A model generated the notes under the pieces. The model was not told where the DNA came from. It made no database searches and saw nothing but the letters and a program-made list of their open reading frames with translations. Below, in pieces: positions 1 through 7,069 of a stretch of DNA of 59,865 nucleotides. The stretch spans positions 1-59,865 of the forward strand of contig JARLIT010000006.1 of NCBI GenBank assembly GCA_031291575.1, read 5' to 3'. This stretch comes from Ancalomicrobiaceae bacterium (GTDB taxonomy: Bacteria; Pseudomonadota; Alphaproteobacteria; Rhizobiales; Ancalomicrobiaceae). The first letter of the stretch is position 1; every line of letters begins with the position of its first letter. The translations under genes and the position numbers were made by a program.

Positions 1-318
1 CTGCAGTATCAAACCCGGCAGACGTGCGCCGCCGTCGAAGCTGCACACGCCGAGCAGATCGCCCGGCTGCAGTCCGAGTTGCAGGACGCGCGCTGCGCCG
101 CCGAACCGGAATTCCGGCGCCAGTTCGACCAGATGAAGACCGATCTGGCCGCGGCAGAAGAGGAGCGCCGCAACCTGCGCCGTCGCCCGCTCGTACTCCT
201 GCGTCACAATATTGCCTACAACGTGCTGCGTGCGCTCAGCACCGCAAGCGCCGGCGTGTCGAAACGCGCCGCCGCGCACTTCGATCGCATCAGCCTGAAA
301 TTCGACCCCGACCGTTGA
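1..318 (+). CDS. C-terminal part of a coiled-coil protein (5' end outside window)
   Basis: An open frame enters from the left edge and stops at 316-318, giving 105 visible residues. The visible part is Glu/Gln/Arg/Ala-rich with heptad-like spacing (residues about 1-55), then a basic stretch with RRNLRRRPL, and ends in an amphipathic Ala/Arg tail. This looks like the coiled-coil plus basic C-terminus often seen at the end of cell-surface polysaccharide glycosyltransferases or methyltransferases, but no catalytic motif is in the window. It runs in the same direction as draT, about 80 bases upstream. Function is not assigned. Confidence 0.6.
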   Translation: MQYQTRQTCAAVEAAHAEQIARLQSELQDARCAAEPEFRRQFDQMKTDLAAAEEERRNLRRRPLVLLRHNIAYNVLRALSTASAGVSKRAAAHFDRISLKFDPDR

Positions 319-396
319 GCCGCCATCGAGCACCATCCGGACAACTGCCTAGCCCGAAGTCTCGACTGGCGTCCATTCCCTGGGCATGCTTCAGTT

Positions 397-1224
397 TTGA
401 CCAGCCACCATCTTCGGAATTCGCATTTGATCGGACATTCCACCAATCTCGTCAGCTTTTCGACGGCCTATCTGGCCGACGCTGATTTCAACGATGCCCC
501 CGTGCCCTTGCATATTTCGGGCGTCCGGGAAATGAACGGCCCTCTGTTCGAGATGCTCGATCTCGCCGCCGATCTCGACGAGGCGGGCGACGCCTTTTCC
601 AAATACATGCTCGCCATGTTCAGCATCGACCAGGAGCAGCGGGAGACCGCGCTCGGGCCGGACGGCCGGCGGCGCTACCGCTCAAGCTGGCTGCGCCTCG
701 TCAAGGGCTGGGGCTATGATTCCAATTCGCCCGAAGGCGCCGTGCTGAAGGGCTGGGTGGAGAGCCGGTTCGGTCTGTTTCCGACCTATCACAAGGGCCG
801 CATCGAGCGCATCGCGACCGGCATCTGGACGACCTACGTCGAGGAGAAGATGTCGAGCCGCTTCCACAACAACTCGATCATGACGCAGCTCGACCTTCTC
901 TACGAATTCTGCCAGCTGGCGCTCGCCCGCTTCGTCGCCCCCGGCGAAACGCACTTGACGCTCTATCGCGGCATCAACGACTTCGACGAACACCCAATCG
1001 AGCGCCGCATCGACAAACGCACAGTCGTCATGCGTCTCAACAACTTGAGTTCGTTCACCAAAGACCGCACGATTGCGGACTGCTTCGGCGACATCGTCAT
1101 CGAGGTCGCCGTACCCGCCGTCAAGATCCTGTTCTTCAACACGCTTCTGCCAACTCACCCGCTGAAGGGCGAGGGCGAATATCTGGTCATCGGAGGAGAC
1201 TATTTGGTGCGCACCATGCGATGA
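397..1224 (+). CDS. draT: NAD(+)--dinitrogen-reductase ADP-D-ribosyltransferase DraT
   Basis: DraT transfers ADP-ribose from NAD+ to a specific arginine of nitrogenase iron protein (NifH), switching nitrogenase off when ammonium is plentiful or energy falls. The 275-residue length fits the family. The N-terminus has the DraT-like STNLVSFSTAYLA. Residues consistent with an R-S-E type ADP-ribosyltransferase are Arg191 in TLYRGIN, Ser218-Ser219 in NNLSSFT, and an ExE pair (Glu259, Glu261) in GEGEYLVIGG; ExE is typical of arginine-specific enzymes. The start is TTG at 397; another in-frame TTG at 427 would remove ten poorly conserved residues. draG follows after 12 bases, so the two are surely co-transcribed. 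Family assignment is confident, the exact start less so. Confidence 0.93.
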   Translation: MTSHHLRNSHLIGHSTNLVSFSTAYLADADFNDAPVPLHISGVREMNGPLFEMLDLAADLDEAGDAFSKYMLAMFSIDQEQRETALGPDGRRRYRSSWLRLVKGWGYDSNSPEGAVLKGWVESRFGLFPTYHKGRIERIATGIWTTYVEEKMSSRFHNNSIMTQLDLLYEFCQLALARFVAPGETHLTLYRGINDFDEHPIERRIDKRTVVMRLNNLSSFTKDRTIADCFGDIVIEVAVPAVKILFFNTLLPTHPLKGEGEYLVIGGDYLVRTMR

Positions 1225-1236
1225 GGAGCCGTCCCC

Positions 1237-2109
1237 ATGCCTGAGACCGAAGACCGGGCGCTCGCCGCCTTTCTGGGGTTCGCCATCGGCGATGCGCTCG
1301 GAGCGACGGTCGAGTTCATGACCCGCTCCGAAATCCTGCACGACTACGGCACCCATCGCGACATCGTCGGCGGCGGCTGGCTGCGGCTGAAGCCTGGCGA
1401 GGTGACCGATGACACCGACATGTCCTTGGCGCTCGCCCGCTCGCTCGCCCGTCGCAGCACGCTCGATCTCGAAGACGTCTGCCAGGAATTCGCCCTTTGG
1501 CTGAAATCCGGCCCGCGCGACGTCGGCAACACCTGCCGGCGCGGCATCCGCCGCTACCTGATGGACGGAACGGTGTCCGGCGTATTCGGCGAGGGCGATG
1601 CCGGCAACGGCGCGGCGATGCGCGTCATTCCCATTGCGCTGTCAACCCTCGGCGACGACCGCCGTGCCAGCCAGTGGGCCATAGAGCAGGCGCATACGAC
1701 GCACCACCATCCCCTGTCGGATGCGGCCTGCGTCACCCTGACCGCGATGACCAGCGATCTGATCCTCCGCCGGCAAGGCGTCGAGCGGCACGCCCGTGCC
1801 CTAGTTGCGGCGCACCCGAACTTCGGCTTCGATCCCTATCATGGTCTGTCGTCGGCCTATGTGGTCGATACCGTGCAGACCGTGCTGTGGGCGTTCTTCT
1901 CGACGAAGGGGTTCGAAGAATGTCTGCTCCGGACCGTCAATCAGGGCGGCGATGCCGATACCACCGGTGCCATCGCCGGCATGCTCGCCGGTGCCGCCTA
2001 TGGGCTCGACGCCATCCCGCGCCGCTGGCTGAAGGCGCTGAAACCCGCCGTGGCCGCGGAGATCCGCACGCTCGTGCCGGCGCTGGTGGCGCTCTCAGGG
2101 TTTCATTGA
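1237..2109 (+). CDS. draG: ADP-ribosyl-[dinitrogen reductase] glycohydrolase DraG
   Basis: DraG removes ADP-ribose from the modified arginine of NifH and reactivates nitrogenase. It is a 290-residue protein of the ADP-ribosylglycohydrolase fold with a binuclear metal site. Visible motifs are GFAIGDALGATVEF near the N-terminus, TDDTDM (Asp58, Asp59, Asp61), Asp95 in SGPRDVGNT, the His-rich HTTHHHPLSD (152-161) and the C-terminal GGDADTTGAIAG (Asp239, Asp241, Thr242), which together form the metal and ADP-ribose site. The ATG at 1237 follows a GAGGAG ribosome binding site. It is the second gene of the draTG unit. DraG is normally held at the membrane by GlnK/AmtB under ammonium; neither partner gene is in this window. 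Confidence 0.95.
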   Translation: MPETEDRALAAFLGFAIGDALGATVEFMTRSEILHDYGTHRDIVGGGWLRLKPGEVTDDTDMSLALARSLARRSTLDLEDVCQEFALWLKSGPRDVGNTCRRGIRRYLMDGTVSGVFGEGDAGNGAAMRVIPIALSTLGDDRRASQWAIEQAHTTHHHPLSDAACVTLTAMTSDLILRRQGVERHARALVAAHPNFGFDPYHGLSSAYVVDTVQTVLWAFFSTKGFEECLLRTVNQGGDADTTGAIAGMLAGAAYGLDAIPRRWLKALKPAVAAEIRTLVPALVALSGFH

Positions 2110-2182
2110 GCGCTGCCGCACCTCTGTCATCCAGGCCGGCGCATATGCTAGCGTCTGGTTTCCTGCCTCGCAGATCCACCGC

Positions 2183-3946
2183 ATGTCATCGACGCCACCG
2201 ACCCTCGCCGCAAGATTAGCAATCGCTGCCGGCCGCCTGCGCGAACTCGGCCTCGTCGGCCTCGGCGCCATCGCCGGGATCGCCGCCGGAGCGGTGGTGG
2301 CAGCGATGGGCTATCTGACGCACGGGCTGCACGCGCTCCTGTTTGGCATCGAGATATCGGACCGGCTGAGCGCCCAATTGAAACTGGCCAGTGCCGGCAT
2401 GGCGCTGGTGCCGGCGCTCGGCGGCGTACTGATCGGCCTCAGTCTGTGGTGGGCCCGGGCGCACGGCGCGCGCCGGCCCGTCGATCCGATCGAGGCCAAT
2501 GCCTTGACCGGCGGCCGCATGTCGATCCGCGACAGCCTCGTCGTCTCGGCCCAGACGGTGATCTCCTCCGGCTTCGGCGCCTCGGTCGGCTTGGAGGCCG
2601 GCTACACCCAGACGGCATCAAGCCTTGCCTCGCAACTCGCCAGCCTGTTCCACTTGAAGCGGGCGGACGTGCGCACCCTCGTCGGCTGTGGTGCGGCCGG
2701 TGCCATCTCGGCCGCCTTCGGCGCACCGCTCGCCGGTGCCTTCTACGCCTTCGAACTGATCATCGGCAGTTATTCCGTCGCCCTCGTCGCCCCGGTGTTC
2801 GCTGCCAGCCTGACCGCGCGGCTGACCGCTTCCTGGCTTGGCGCCGATCCGATCCCGATCGACCTCGGCACAGAAGTCACCACCAGCATCGCCGATCTGC
2901 CGGTGTTCCTGCCGTTGGGCGTGCTCGGCGGCTTCGCCGCGGTCGTCGTCATGCTGCTCGTCACCTATTGCGAGCGCGCCTTCCGCGCCTGCTCCTGCCC
3001 GCAGCCGATCCGTCCGATCCTCGGCGGCCTCGCGGTCGGACTCCTCGGCTACTGGAGCCCGCAGGTGCTCGCCTCCGGCCACGGCGCATTGCACCTCGAA
3101 CTGGCGCTCGAACTCTCCGCTGGCGCCCTCGCCCTCCTGTTCGCGCTGAAGGCGGTCGCCGCCGCCCTGTCGCTGGGCTCCGGCTTCCGTGGCGGCCTGT
3201 TCTTCTCCTCGCTGTTCCTGGGCTCCCTCCTCGGCAAGCTCTATGTCGTGGTCCTGCCCATGCTCGGCATTTCAACGCATGTCCCAGCGATGCTGGCGGC
3301 GATCGTCGGCATGGCGGCCATGGCGGTCGGGGCCGTCGGCGGACCGTTGACCATGACGTTCCTCGCCTGCGAGACGAGCGGCGAATGGTCGATCATCGGC
3401 GTCGTGCTGGGGGCGGCCATCGCCTCGGCGATCGTGGTGCGGGAGACGTTTGGCTACTCGTTCTCCACCTGGCGCCTGCATCTGCGCGGCGAGACCATCC
3501 GCTCGGCCCATGATGTCGGCCGCATCCGCAACCTCACCGTCGGCGCGATGATGCGCGAGAACGTCCGGACCGTCGCCTCCGACGAAACGATCGCCCATTT
3601 CCGTGCCGAATTCCCGCTCGGCTCGGCCCAGCGCGTGGTGGCGCTCGATGCCGACGGCCGCTACGCCGGCATTGCCATCGTCGTCGATGCCCATACGCCG
3701 GATCGTGCCACCGGCGGCGACATCCGAATCGGCGAAATTCTCGCTCACCGCGACGTCGTCCTCACCCCATCGATGACAGCGGAAGAGGCCGCACGCCTGT
3801 TTCGCCTCGCCAAGAGCGAGGAATTGGCCGTCGTCGACAATCCCTGGGACCGCAACGTCGTCGGGCTGCTGACCGAGCAGCATCTCCTGCGCCGCTATTC
3901 CGAGGAACTGGACCGCACCCGCCGTGATCTCGCCGGCGAGGACTGA
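2183..3946 (+). CDS. CLC-family chloride channel/antiporter with C-terminal CBS domains
   Basis: This 587-residue inner-membrane protein belongs to the CLC chloride channel or Cl-/H+ antiporter family. Hydrophobic helices fill residues about 18-440, followed by a pair of CBS domains (about 455-585) that usually bind adenine nucleotides. Pore signatures are visible: SSGFGASVGLEAGYTQ, which keeps the gating glutamate (Glu138), GCGAAGAISAAFGAPLAGAF, and GSGFRGGLFF. The usual GREGP and GxFxP motifs read GLEAG and GFRGG, so both prolines are replaced, as in a proteobacterial subgroup. It starts 73 bases after draG on the same strand and may be read through from it. Whether it is a channel or exchanger cannot be told. 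Confidence 0.85.
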   Translation: MSSTPPTLAARLAIAAGRLRELGLVGLGAIAGIAAGAVVAAMGYLTHGLHALLFGIEISDRLSAQLKLASAGMALVPALGGVLIGLSLWWARAHGARRPVDPIEANALTGGRMSIRDSLVVSAQTVISSGFGASVGLEAGYTQTASSLASQLASLFHLKRADVRTLVGCGAAGAISAAFGAPLAGAFYAFELIIGSYSVALVAPVFAASLTARLTASWLGADPIPIDLGTEVTTSIADLPVFLPLGVLGGFAAVVVMLLVTYCERAFRACSCPQPIRPILGGLAVGLLGYWSPQVLASGHGALHLELALELSAGALALLFALKAVAAALSLGSGFRGGLFFSSLFLGSLLGKLYVVVLPMLGISTHVPAMLAAIVGMAAMAVGAVGGPLTMTFLACETSGEWSIIGVVLGAAIASAIVVRETFGYSFSTWRLHLRGETIRSAHDVGRIRNLTVGAMMRENVRTVASDETIAHFRAEFPLGSAQRVVALDADGRYAGIAIVVDAHTPDRATGGDIRIGEILAHRDVVLTPSMTAEEAARLFRLAKSEELAVVDNPWDRNVVGLLTEQHLLRRYSEELDRTRRDLAGED

Positions 3947-4224
3947 GCGAAGAACGCACGAAGCACTTAACCGCTGAATACTGTATCTCAGCTATTCTTG
4001 CGAGAAATCCCTCCGTCACATTCGAACCCGTTCCGGATGTGGCGAGTCCGTGATAGGATGTTATCGCCGGACCACTGGTGATGTTACCATTCTGTAACGA
4101 CTGCCACTTGTGCGTTCAGCAGCGGATTTCGGAGCGCGAAGCTTTGCCCGCATGAGCACATCCGAATTCCCGTTTCAGTCTTTGTACTTCAGACAATGAG
4201 CTTTTGCGCCCGACGGAGGCCGAT

Positions 4225-4440
4225 ATGCATAAGACTCTTGCCATCGCCCTGATTGCTCTTGGAATTTCCGCCTGCGCTGCCGCTCCGGCCGAAGCGTGGT
4301 ATTGCCAAGCATCCGGCACGACCGGTGCTTCCGGCTGGGGCACCGCTTGGCGCATGTCGGTCGCCAGCCGCATTGCGCTCCGGCAGTGTGCCATCCGCAC
4401 CCCACGCTGGGGCCGTTGCTACATCGACTTCTGTCGATAA
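4225..4440 (+). CDS. small secreted Cys-containing protein, function unknown
   Basis: A 71-residue protein with a clear signal peptide: Met-His-Lys, a hydrophobic stretch LAIALIALGI and an Ala-rich exit before AEAWYCQ. The mature part is about 42 residues with three cysteines (WYCQ, RQCAI, YIDFC, so WYC/QC/GRCY/DFC if counted fully gives four), an aromatic Gly/Ser patch (SGWGTAW) and a basic middle. This suggests a disulfide-stabilised periplasmic peptide. A GACGGAGG ribosome binding site lies just upstream of the ATG at 4225, which I prefer to an upstream in-frame start at 4204. I do not recognise the family. It stands alone between the CLC gene and a non-coding stretch. Confidence 0.65.
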   Translation: MHKTLAIALIALGISACAAAPAEAWYCQASGTTGASGWGTAWRMSVASRIALRQCAIRTPRWGRCYIDFCR

Positions 4441-4895
4441 GGCCCGGTACGACTCGGTGGCCGTGGAGATTTCGGTGTTGGCCAAGGACGAGCCTTGCCG
4501 CAGTCTGGCGGGTTCCTGGCCGCGCCGGGTCCAGATGACGGTGCGCAAACCTGGACGTTCCGTCAGCTGGATGCTGGCGCATCTCTAAGACGGAACGTCA
4601 GAGCCGAGACCGGTGTGACCAAGCCGATTTCTGGGGTTCAGTCCGTTTCGCCTGGTGGACAGGGATGAGCGCGATGGATGCGCGATACCGCGCTGCAAAA
4701 AAGAATCCGCACAGCCCCTTGCGAAATCGCGTACTGAGTCACGAAGTCTAGGACGTCTGCAGGGCAGGATCGGAGAGGCCGAGACTGGTGCCTCCGGCCG
4801 GCCGTCACGCCGTGCGCTCAGCCTTGCCCCTTGGCAACGGGCGCCGGGCCCGATAGAGCGAAGCGGACAAGAGCCTTGAAGCTGGGTGCCCCAAT
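4441..4895. other. 455-base intergenic stretch before yggT
   Basis: I see no convincing gene here. Short open frames lack family resemblance and codon-position bias. The notable structure is an inverted repeat at 4554-4599 (listed separately). The final 15 bases before the yggT ATG hold GCTGGGTG as a weak ribosome binding site. Confidence 0.5.
4554..4599. repeat. inverted repeat, 11-bp perfect arms
   Basis: GACGTTCCGTC at 4554-4564 is repeated in inverted form as GACGGAACGTC at 4589-4599, with a 24-base spacer. It has no T tract on either side, so it is not a classical terminator. It could be a two-site operator or the remnant of a mobile palindrome. Confidence 0.55.
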
Positions 4896-5186
4896 ATGAA
4901 GCCGATTATCGAAGTCCTGCTGATCATCCTCGATTTCTACTGGTTCGTGATCCTCGCCAGCGTGATCCTGTCCTGGCTCGTCAACTTCAACGTCATCAAC
5001 TCGCGCAACGAAGTGGTTCGCACCATCTGGCGGATCACCTACGACCTGACCGAGCCCGCCTACCGTGTCATCCGAAGGGTCGTTCCGCCGCTCGGCGGCA
5101 TCGACTTCTCGCCCTTCATCCTGCTTCTCTTCATCTATCTGCTGCAGCGCTACCTCACCGGTTATGTGCTGCCCTACGTGTGGTGA
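4896..5186 (+). CDS. YggT family inner-membrane protein
   Basis: A 96-residue membrane protein of the YggT/Ycf19 family. Two hydrophobic segments are evident, residues about 5-28 (VLLIILDFYWFVILASVILSW) and about 70-92 (IDFSPFILLLFIYLLQRYL), separated by a polar loop with the family motif LTEPAYRVIRRVVPPLGGIDFSP. YggT proteins have been linked to osmotic tolerance and, in cyanobacteria and plastids, to membrane complex assembly; the role here is not proven. Its stop codon overlaps the GTG start of the DUF167 gene by four bases (5183-5186), the standard yggT-DUF167 arrangement, so translation is probably coupled. Confidence 0.88.
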   Translation: MKPIIEVLLIILDFYWFVILASVILSWLVNFNVINSRNEVVRTIWRITYDLTEPAYRVIRRVVPPLGGIDFSPFILLLFIYLLQRYLTGYVLPYVW

Positions 5187-5551
5187 GTGCCGAACGGCGT
5201 GATCCCGGACCAGGCGCCGCGCACCTCGGCGGGGCGCTCGTCACGTCGGCGACGGCCAACCGCGTCCGGGTGCGGCTGACGCCAAAGTCCTCGCGCGATG
5301 GGCTGGACGGGGTGGAGGTTCTCTCCGACGGAACCTCTGTCCTTGCCGTACGCGTGCGTGCCGTGCCGGAGAAGGGCGCCGCCAACGCGGCCCTCGAAGC
5401 GCTCCTCGCCAAGGTACTCGGTGTCGCCCGCACGCGCGTATCCGTCGTTTCCGGATCGACATCACGCGTCAAGACCGTGGCAATCGAAGACGAGGTCGAG
5501 ATCGTCGCGGCACGGCTCGCCGATCTCACCGGTCGCGCTGCCAAGCCGTGA
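5183..5551 (+). CDS. DUF167 (YggU-like) family protein
   Basis: A 122-residue small protein of the DUF167 family. The core is VRVRLTPKSSRDGLDG, AVRVRAVPEKGAANAALEALLAK and VSVVSGSTSRVKTVAIE, the pattern of this alpha/beta fold. No biochemical function is established for the family. I chose the GTG at 5183 because it overlaps the yggT stop in the form GTGA, a typical coupled start. It gives about 20 extra N-terminal residues (VSAERRDPGPG...) that are not conserved. The alternative GTG nearer the core (LVTSATANR) would shorten the protein by about 19 residues. Confidence 0.85.
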   Translation: MSAERRDPGPGAAHLGGALVTSATANRVRVRLTPKSSRDGLDGVEVLSDGTSVLAVRVRAVPEKGAANAALEALLAKVLGVARTRVSVVSGSTSRVKTVAIEDEVEIVAARLADLTGRAAKP

Positions 5552-5721
5552 CCGGTTGGACAGATGCCGGCAGCGCCCGGATGCTCGTGCTGCGAACAAG
5601 GACTTATTGCCCTTCCGTCCGAACACGCTAAAACGGCGCTCGCCGCCCCCAAATCGGGGGATGTCGCTTTCCGGCCGCTCGGCAATCGCGGCGCCCACCC
5701 AATCGCCCGAGGAGGCCCCGC

Positions 5722-6651
5722 ATGACAGCCACCATCATCGACGGCAAGGCCTTTGCCAGCGCCCTCTGCAAGGCGGTTGCCCATTCCGCCGCCGAGGTGA
5801 AATTGAGCCACGGCTTCACGCCCGGTCTTGCGGTCGTCCTCGTCGGCGAGGATCCGGCCAGCCAGGTCTATGTGGCCTCGAAGGGCCGCGAGACAAAAGC
5901 CGCGGGGATGAACTCCTTCGAGCACAAATTGCCCGCCGAGACCAGCGAGGCTGATCTCATCGCGCTCGTCCGGAGCCTCAATGCCGACGAGGCCGTCGAC
6001 GGCATCCTGGTGCAATTGCCACTGCCCAAGCACATCGACACCAACAGGGTCCTCGCCGCCATCTCGCCGGAGAAGGACGTCGACGGACTGCACGTGGTCA
6101 ATGCCGGACGGCTCGCCACCGGTCAGCCGAGCCTCGTGCCCTGCACGCCTTGGGGCTCGATGCTGCTCATCAAGGCAACGCTTGCCAAACTGGCCGGTCT
6201 GGAAGCCGTTGTCGTCGGCCGGTCCAATCTGGTCGGCCGGCCGCTCGCACAGTTGCTCATTGCCGCCGATTGCACCGTCACCATCGCCCATTCCAAGACC
6301 CGCGACCTCGCCGCCGTCTGCCGTCGCGCCGACATTCTGGTCGCGGCCGTCGGCCGGCCCGAGATGATCCGTGGCGACTGGGTGAAGCCCGGCGCCACCG
6401 TCATCGACGTCGGCATCAACCGCATCCCCGCGCCGGAGCGGGGCGAGGGCAAGACCCGACTGGTTGGCGACGTCGCGTTCGCCGAGGCGAAAGAGGTCGC
6501 CGGCCATATCACCCCGGTCCCCGGCGGCGTCGGGCCGATGACCATCGCCTCGCTCCTTGCCAACACCCTGACCGCTGCCACCCGCCGCCGCGGGCTCCCT
6601 GAGCCGACTGACTTCGCCGAGGCCTGCGCGGACTTGATGCGGGCGGGGTGA
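5722..6651 (+). CDS. folD: bifunctional methylenetetrahydrofolate dehydrogenase/cyclohydrolase FolD
   Basis: FolD oxidises 5,10-methylene-THF with NADP+ and hydrolyses the methenyl product to 10-formyl-THF, feeding purine and formyl-Met synthesis in the cytosol. The protein has 309 residues, normal for the family. Signatures are [10 protein letters not shown] with the catalytic Lys54 and Tyr50, [13 protein letters not shown], the dinucleotide site [16 protein letters not shown], and the C-terminal [15 protein letters not shown]. The ATG at 5722 is preceded by GAGGAGGCC, a strong ribosome binding site. It lies 170 bases after the DUF167 gene and is followed by a repeat-filled gap. Confidence 0.96.
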   Translation: MTATIIDGKAFASALCKAVAHSAAEVKLSHGFTPGLAVVLVGEDPASQVYVASKGRETKAAGMNSFEHKLPAETSEADLIALVRSLNADEAVDGILVQLPLPKHIDTNRVLAAISPEKDVDGLHVVNAGRLATGQPSLVPCTPWGSMLLIKATLAKLAGLEAVVVGRSNLVGRPLAQLLIAADCTVTIAHSKTRDLAAVCRRADILVAAVGRPEMIRGDWVKPGATVIDVGINRIPAPERGEGKTRLVGDVAFAEAKEVAGHITPVPGGVGPMTIASLLANTLTAATRRRGLPEPTDFAEACADLMRAG

Positions 6652-6687
6652 GGGACGCCTGGCGGTTGGATTCCGCAGAATAGTCAC

Positions 6688-6777
6688 CGTCATTGCGAGC
6701 GCAAGCGAAGCAATCCGGAAATAAATCGGCGAATATGTCTCGGTCTCCTGGATTATTTTGCTTCGTTTGCAATGACG
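6688..6777. repeat. palindromic repeat of the TCATTGCGAGCG type (copy 1)
   Basis: The left arm CGTCATTGCGAGCG continues as CAAGCGAAGCAATCCGG (6688-6718). The right arm, CTGGATTATTTTGC then TTCGTTTGCAATGACG (6748-6777), is its imperfect reverse complement. The same repeat type occurs at 23446-23522. This is a REP/MITE-like palindrome found in many bacterial genomes; the right arm has decayed here. Confidence 0.8.
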
Positions 6778-6840
6778 AAGTCAACTTGTAGACTTTATTC
6801 GCCGATCGTCTTTCCACGCAATATGCCCGCCGGGAACGAT

Positions 6841-6967
6841 GTCATCCCGGCGAAATCCGGGATCCACTCTCTTTTCAACGAAACATACTTACGGTCAGTG
6901 ACCGCTCAAGCCGCAACGTCGGTCGCCACGGGAAAAGGCGATGGATGCAGGCCTTCGCCGGCATGAC
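6841..6967. repeat. palindromic repeat of the TCATCCCGGCGAA type
   Basis: The left arm GTCATCCCGGCGAAATCCGG (6841-6860, continuing GATCC) matches in inverted form the right arm GGATGCAGGCCTTCGCCGGC (continuing ATGAC, 6943-6967). About 77 bases separate the arms. This is a second widespread palindrome family, distinct from the neighbouring copy at 6688. Confidence 0.75.
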
Positions 6968-7069
6968 ACCGTGCGGGAACGGGCGTCAGCGGCGGCAGAC
7001 CGGAACCGGCCACTCCTCAACCACTCCGGCCGCCGACCCCGACCACCGACGCGGCTAGCAATCCGCTTA

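Larger units (their letters stand above)
6652..7069. other. 418-base gap filled by two palindromic elements
   Basis: The gap between convergent folD and glgX-malQ contains no gene. It is mostly made of two inverted-repeat elements, 6688-6777 and 6841-6967, described separately. Structured transcripts here could terminate both flanking units. Confidence 0.6.

Noticed and set aside
5155..6693. 512-codon minus-strand open frame antisense to DUF167 and folD
   Set aside because: High GC with GC-rich third positions leaves antisense frames open. The translation has no family resemblance, whereas folD on the other strand is unmistakable.
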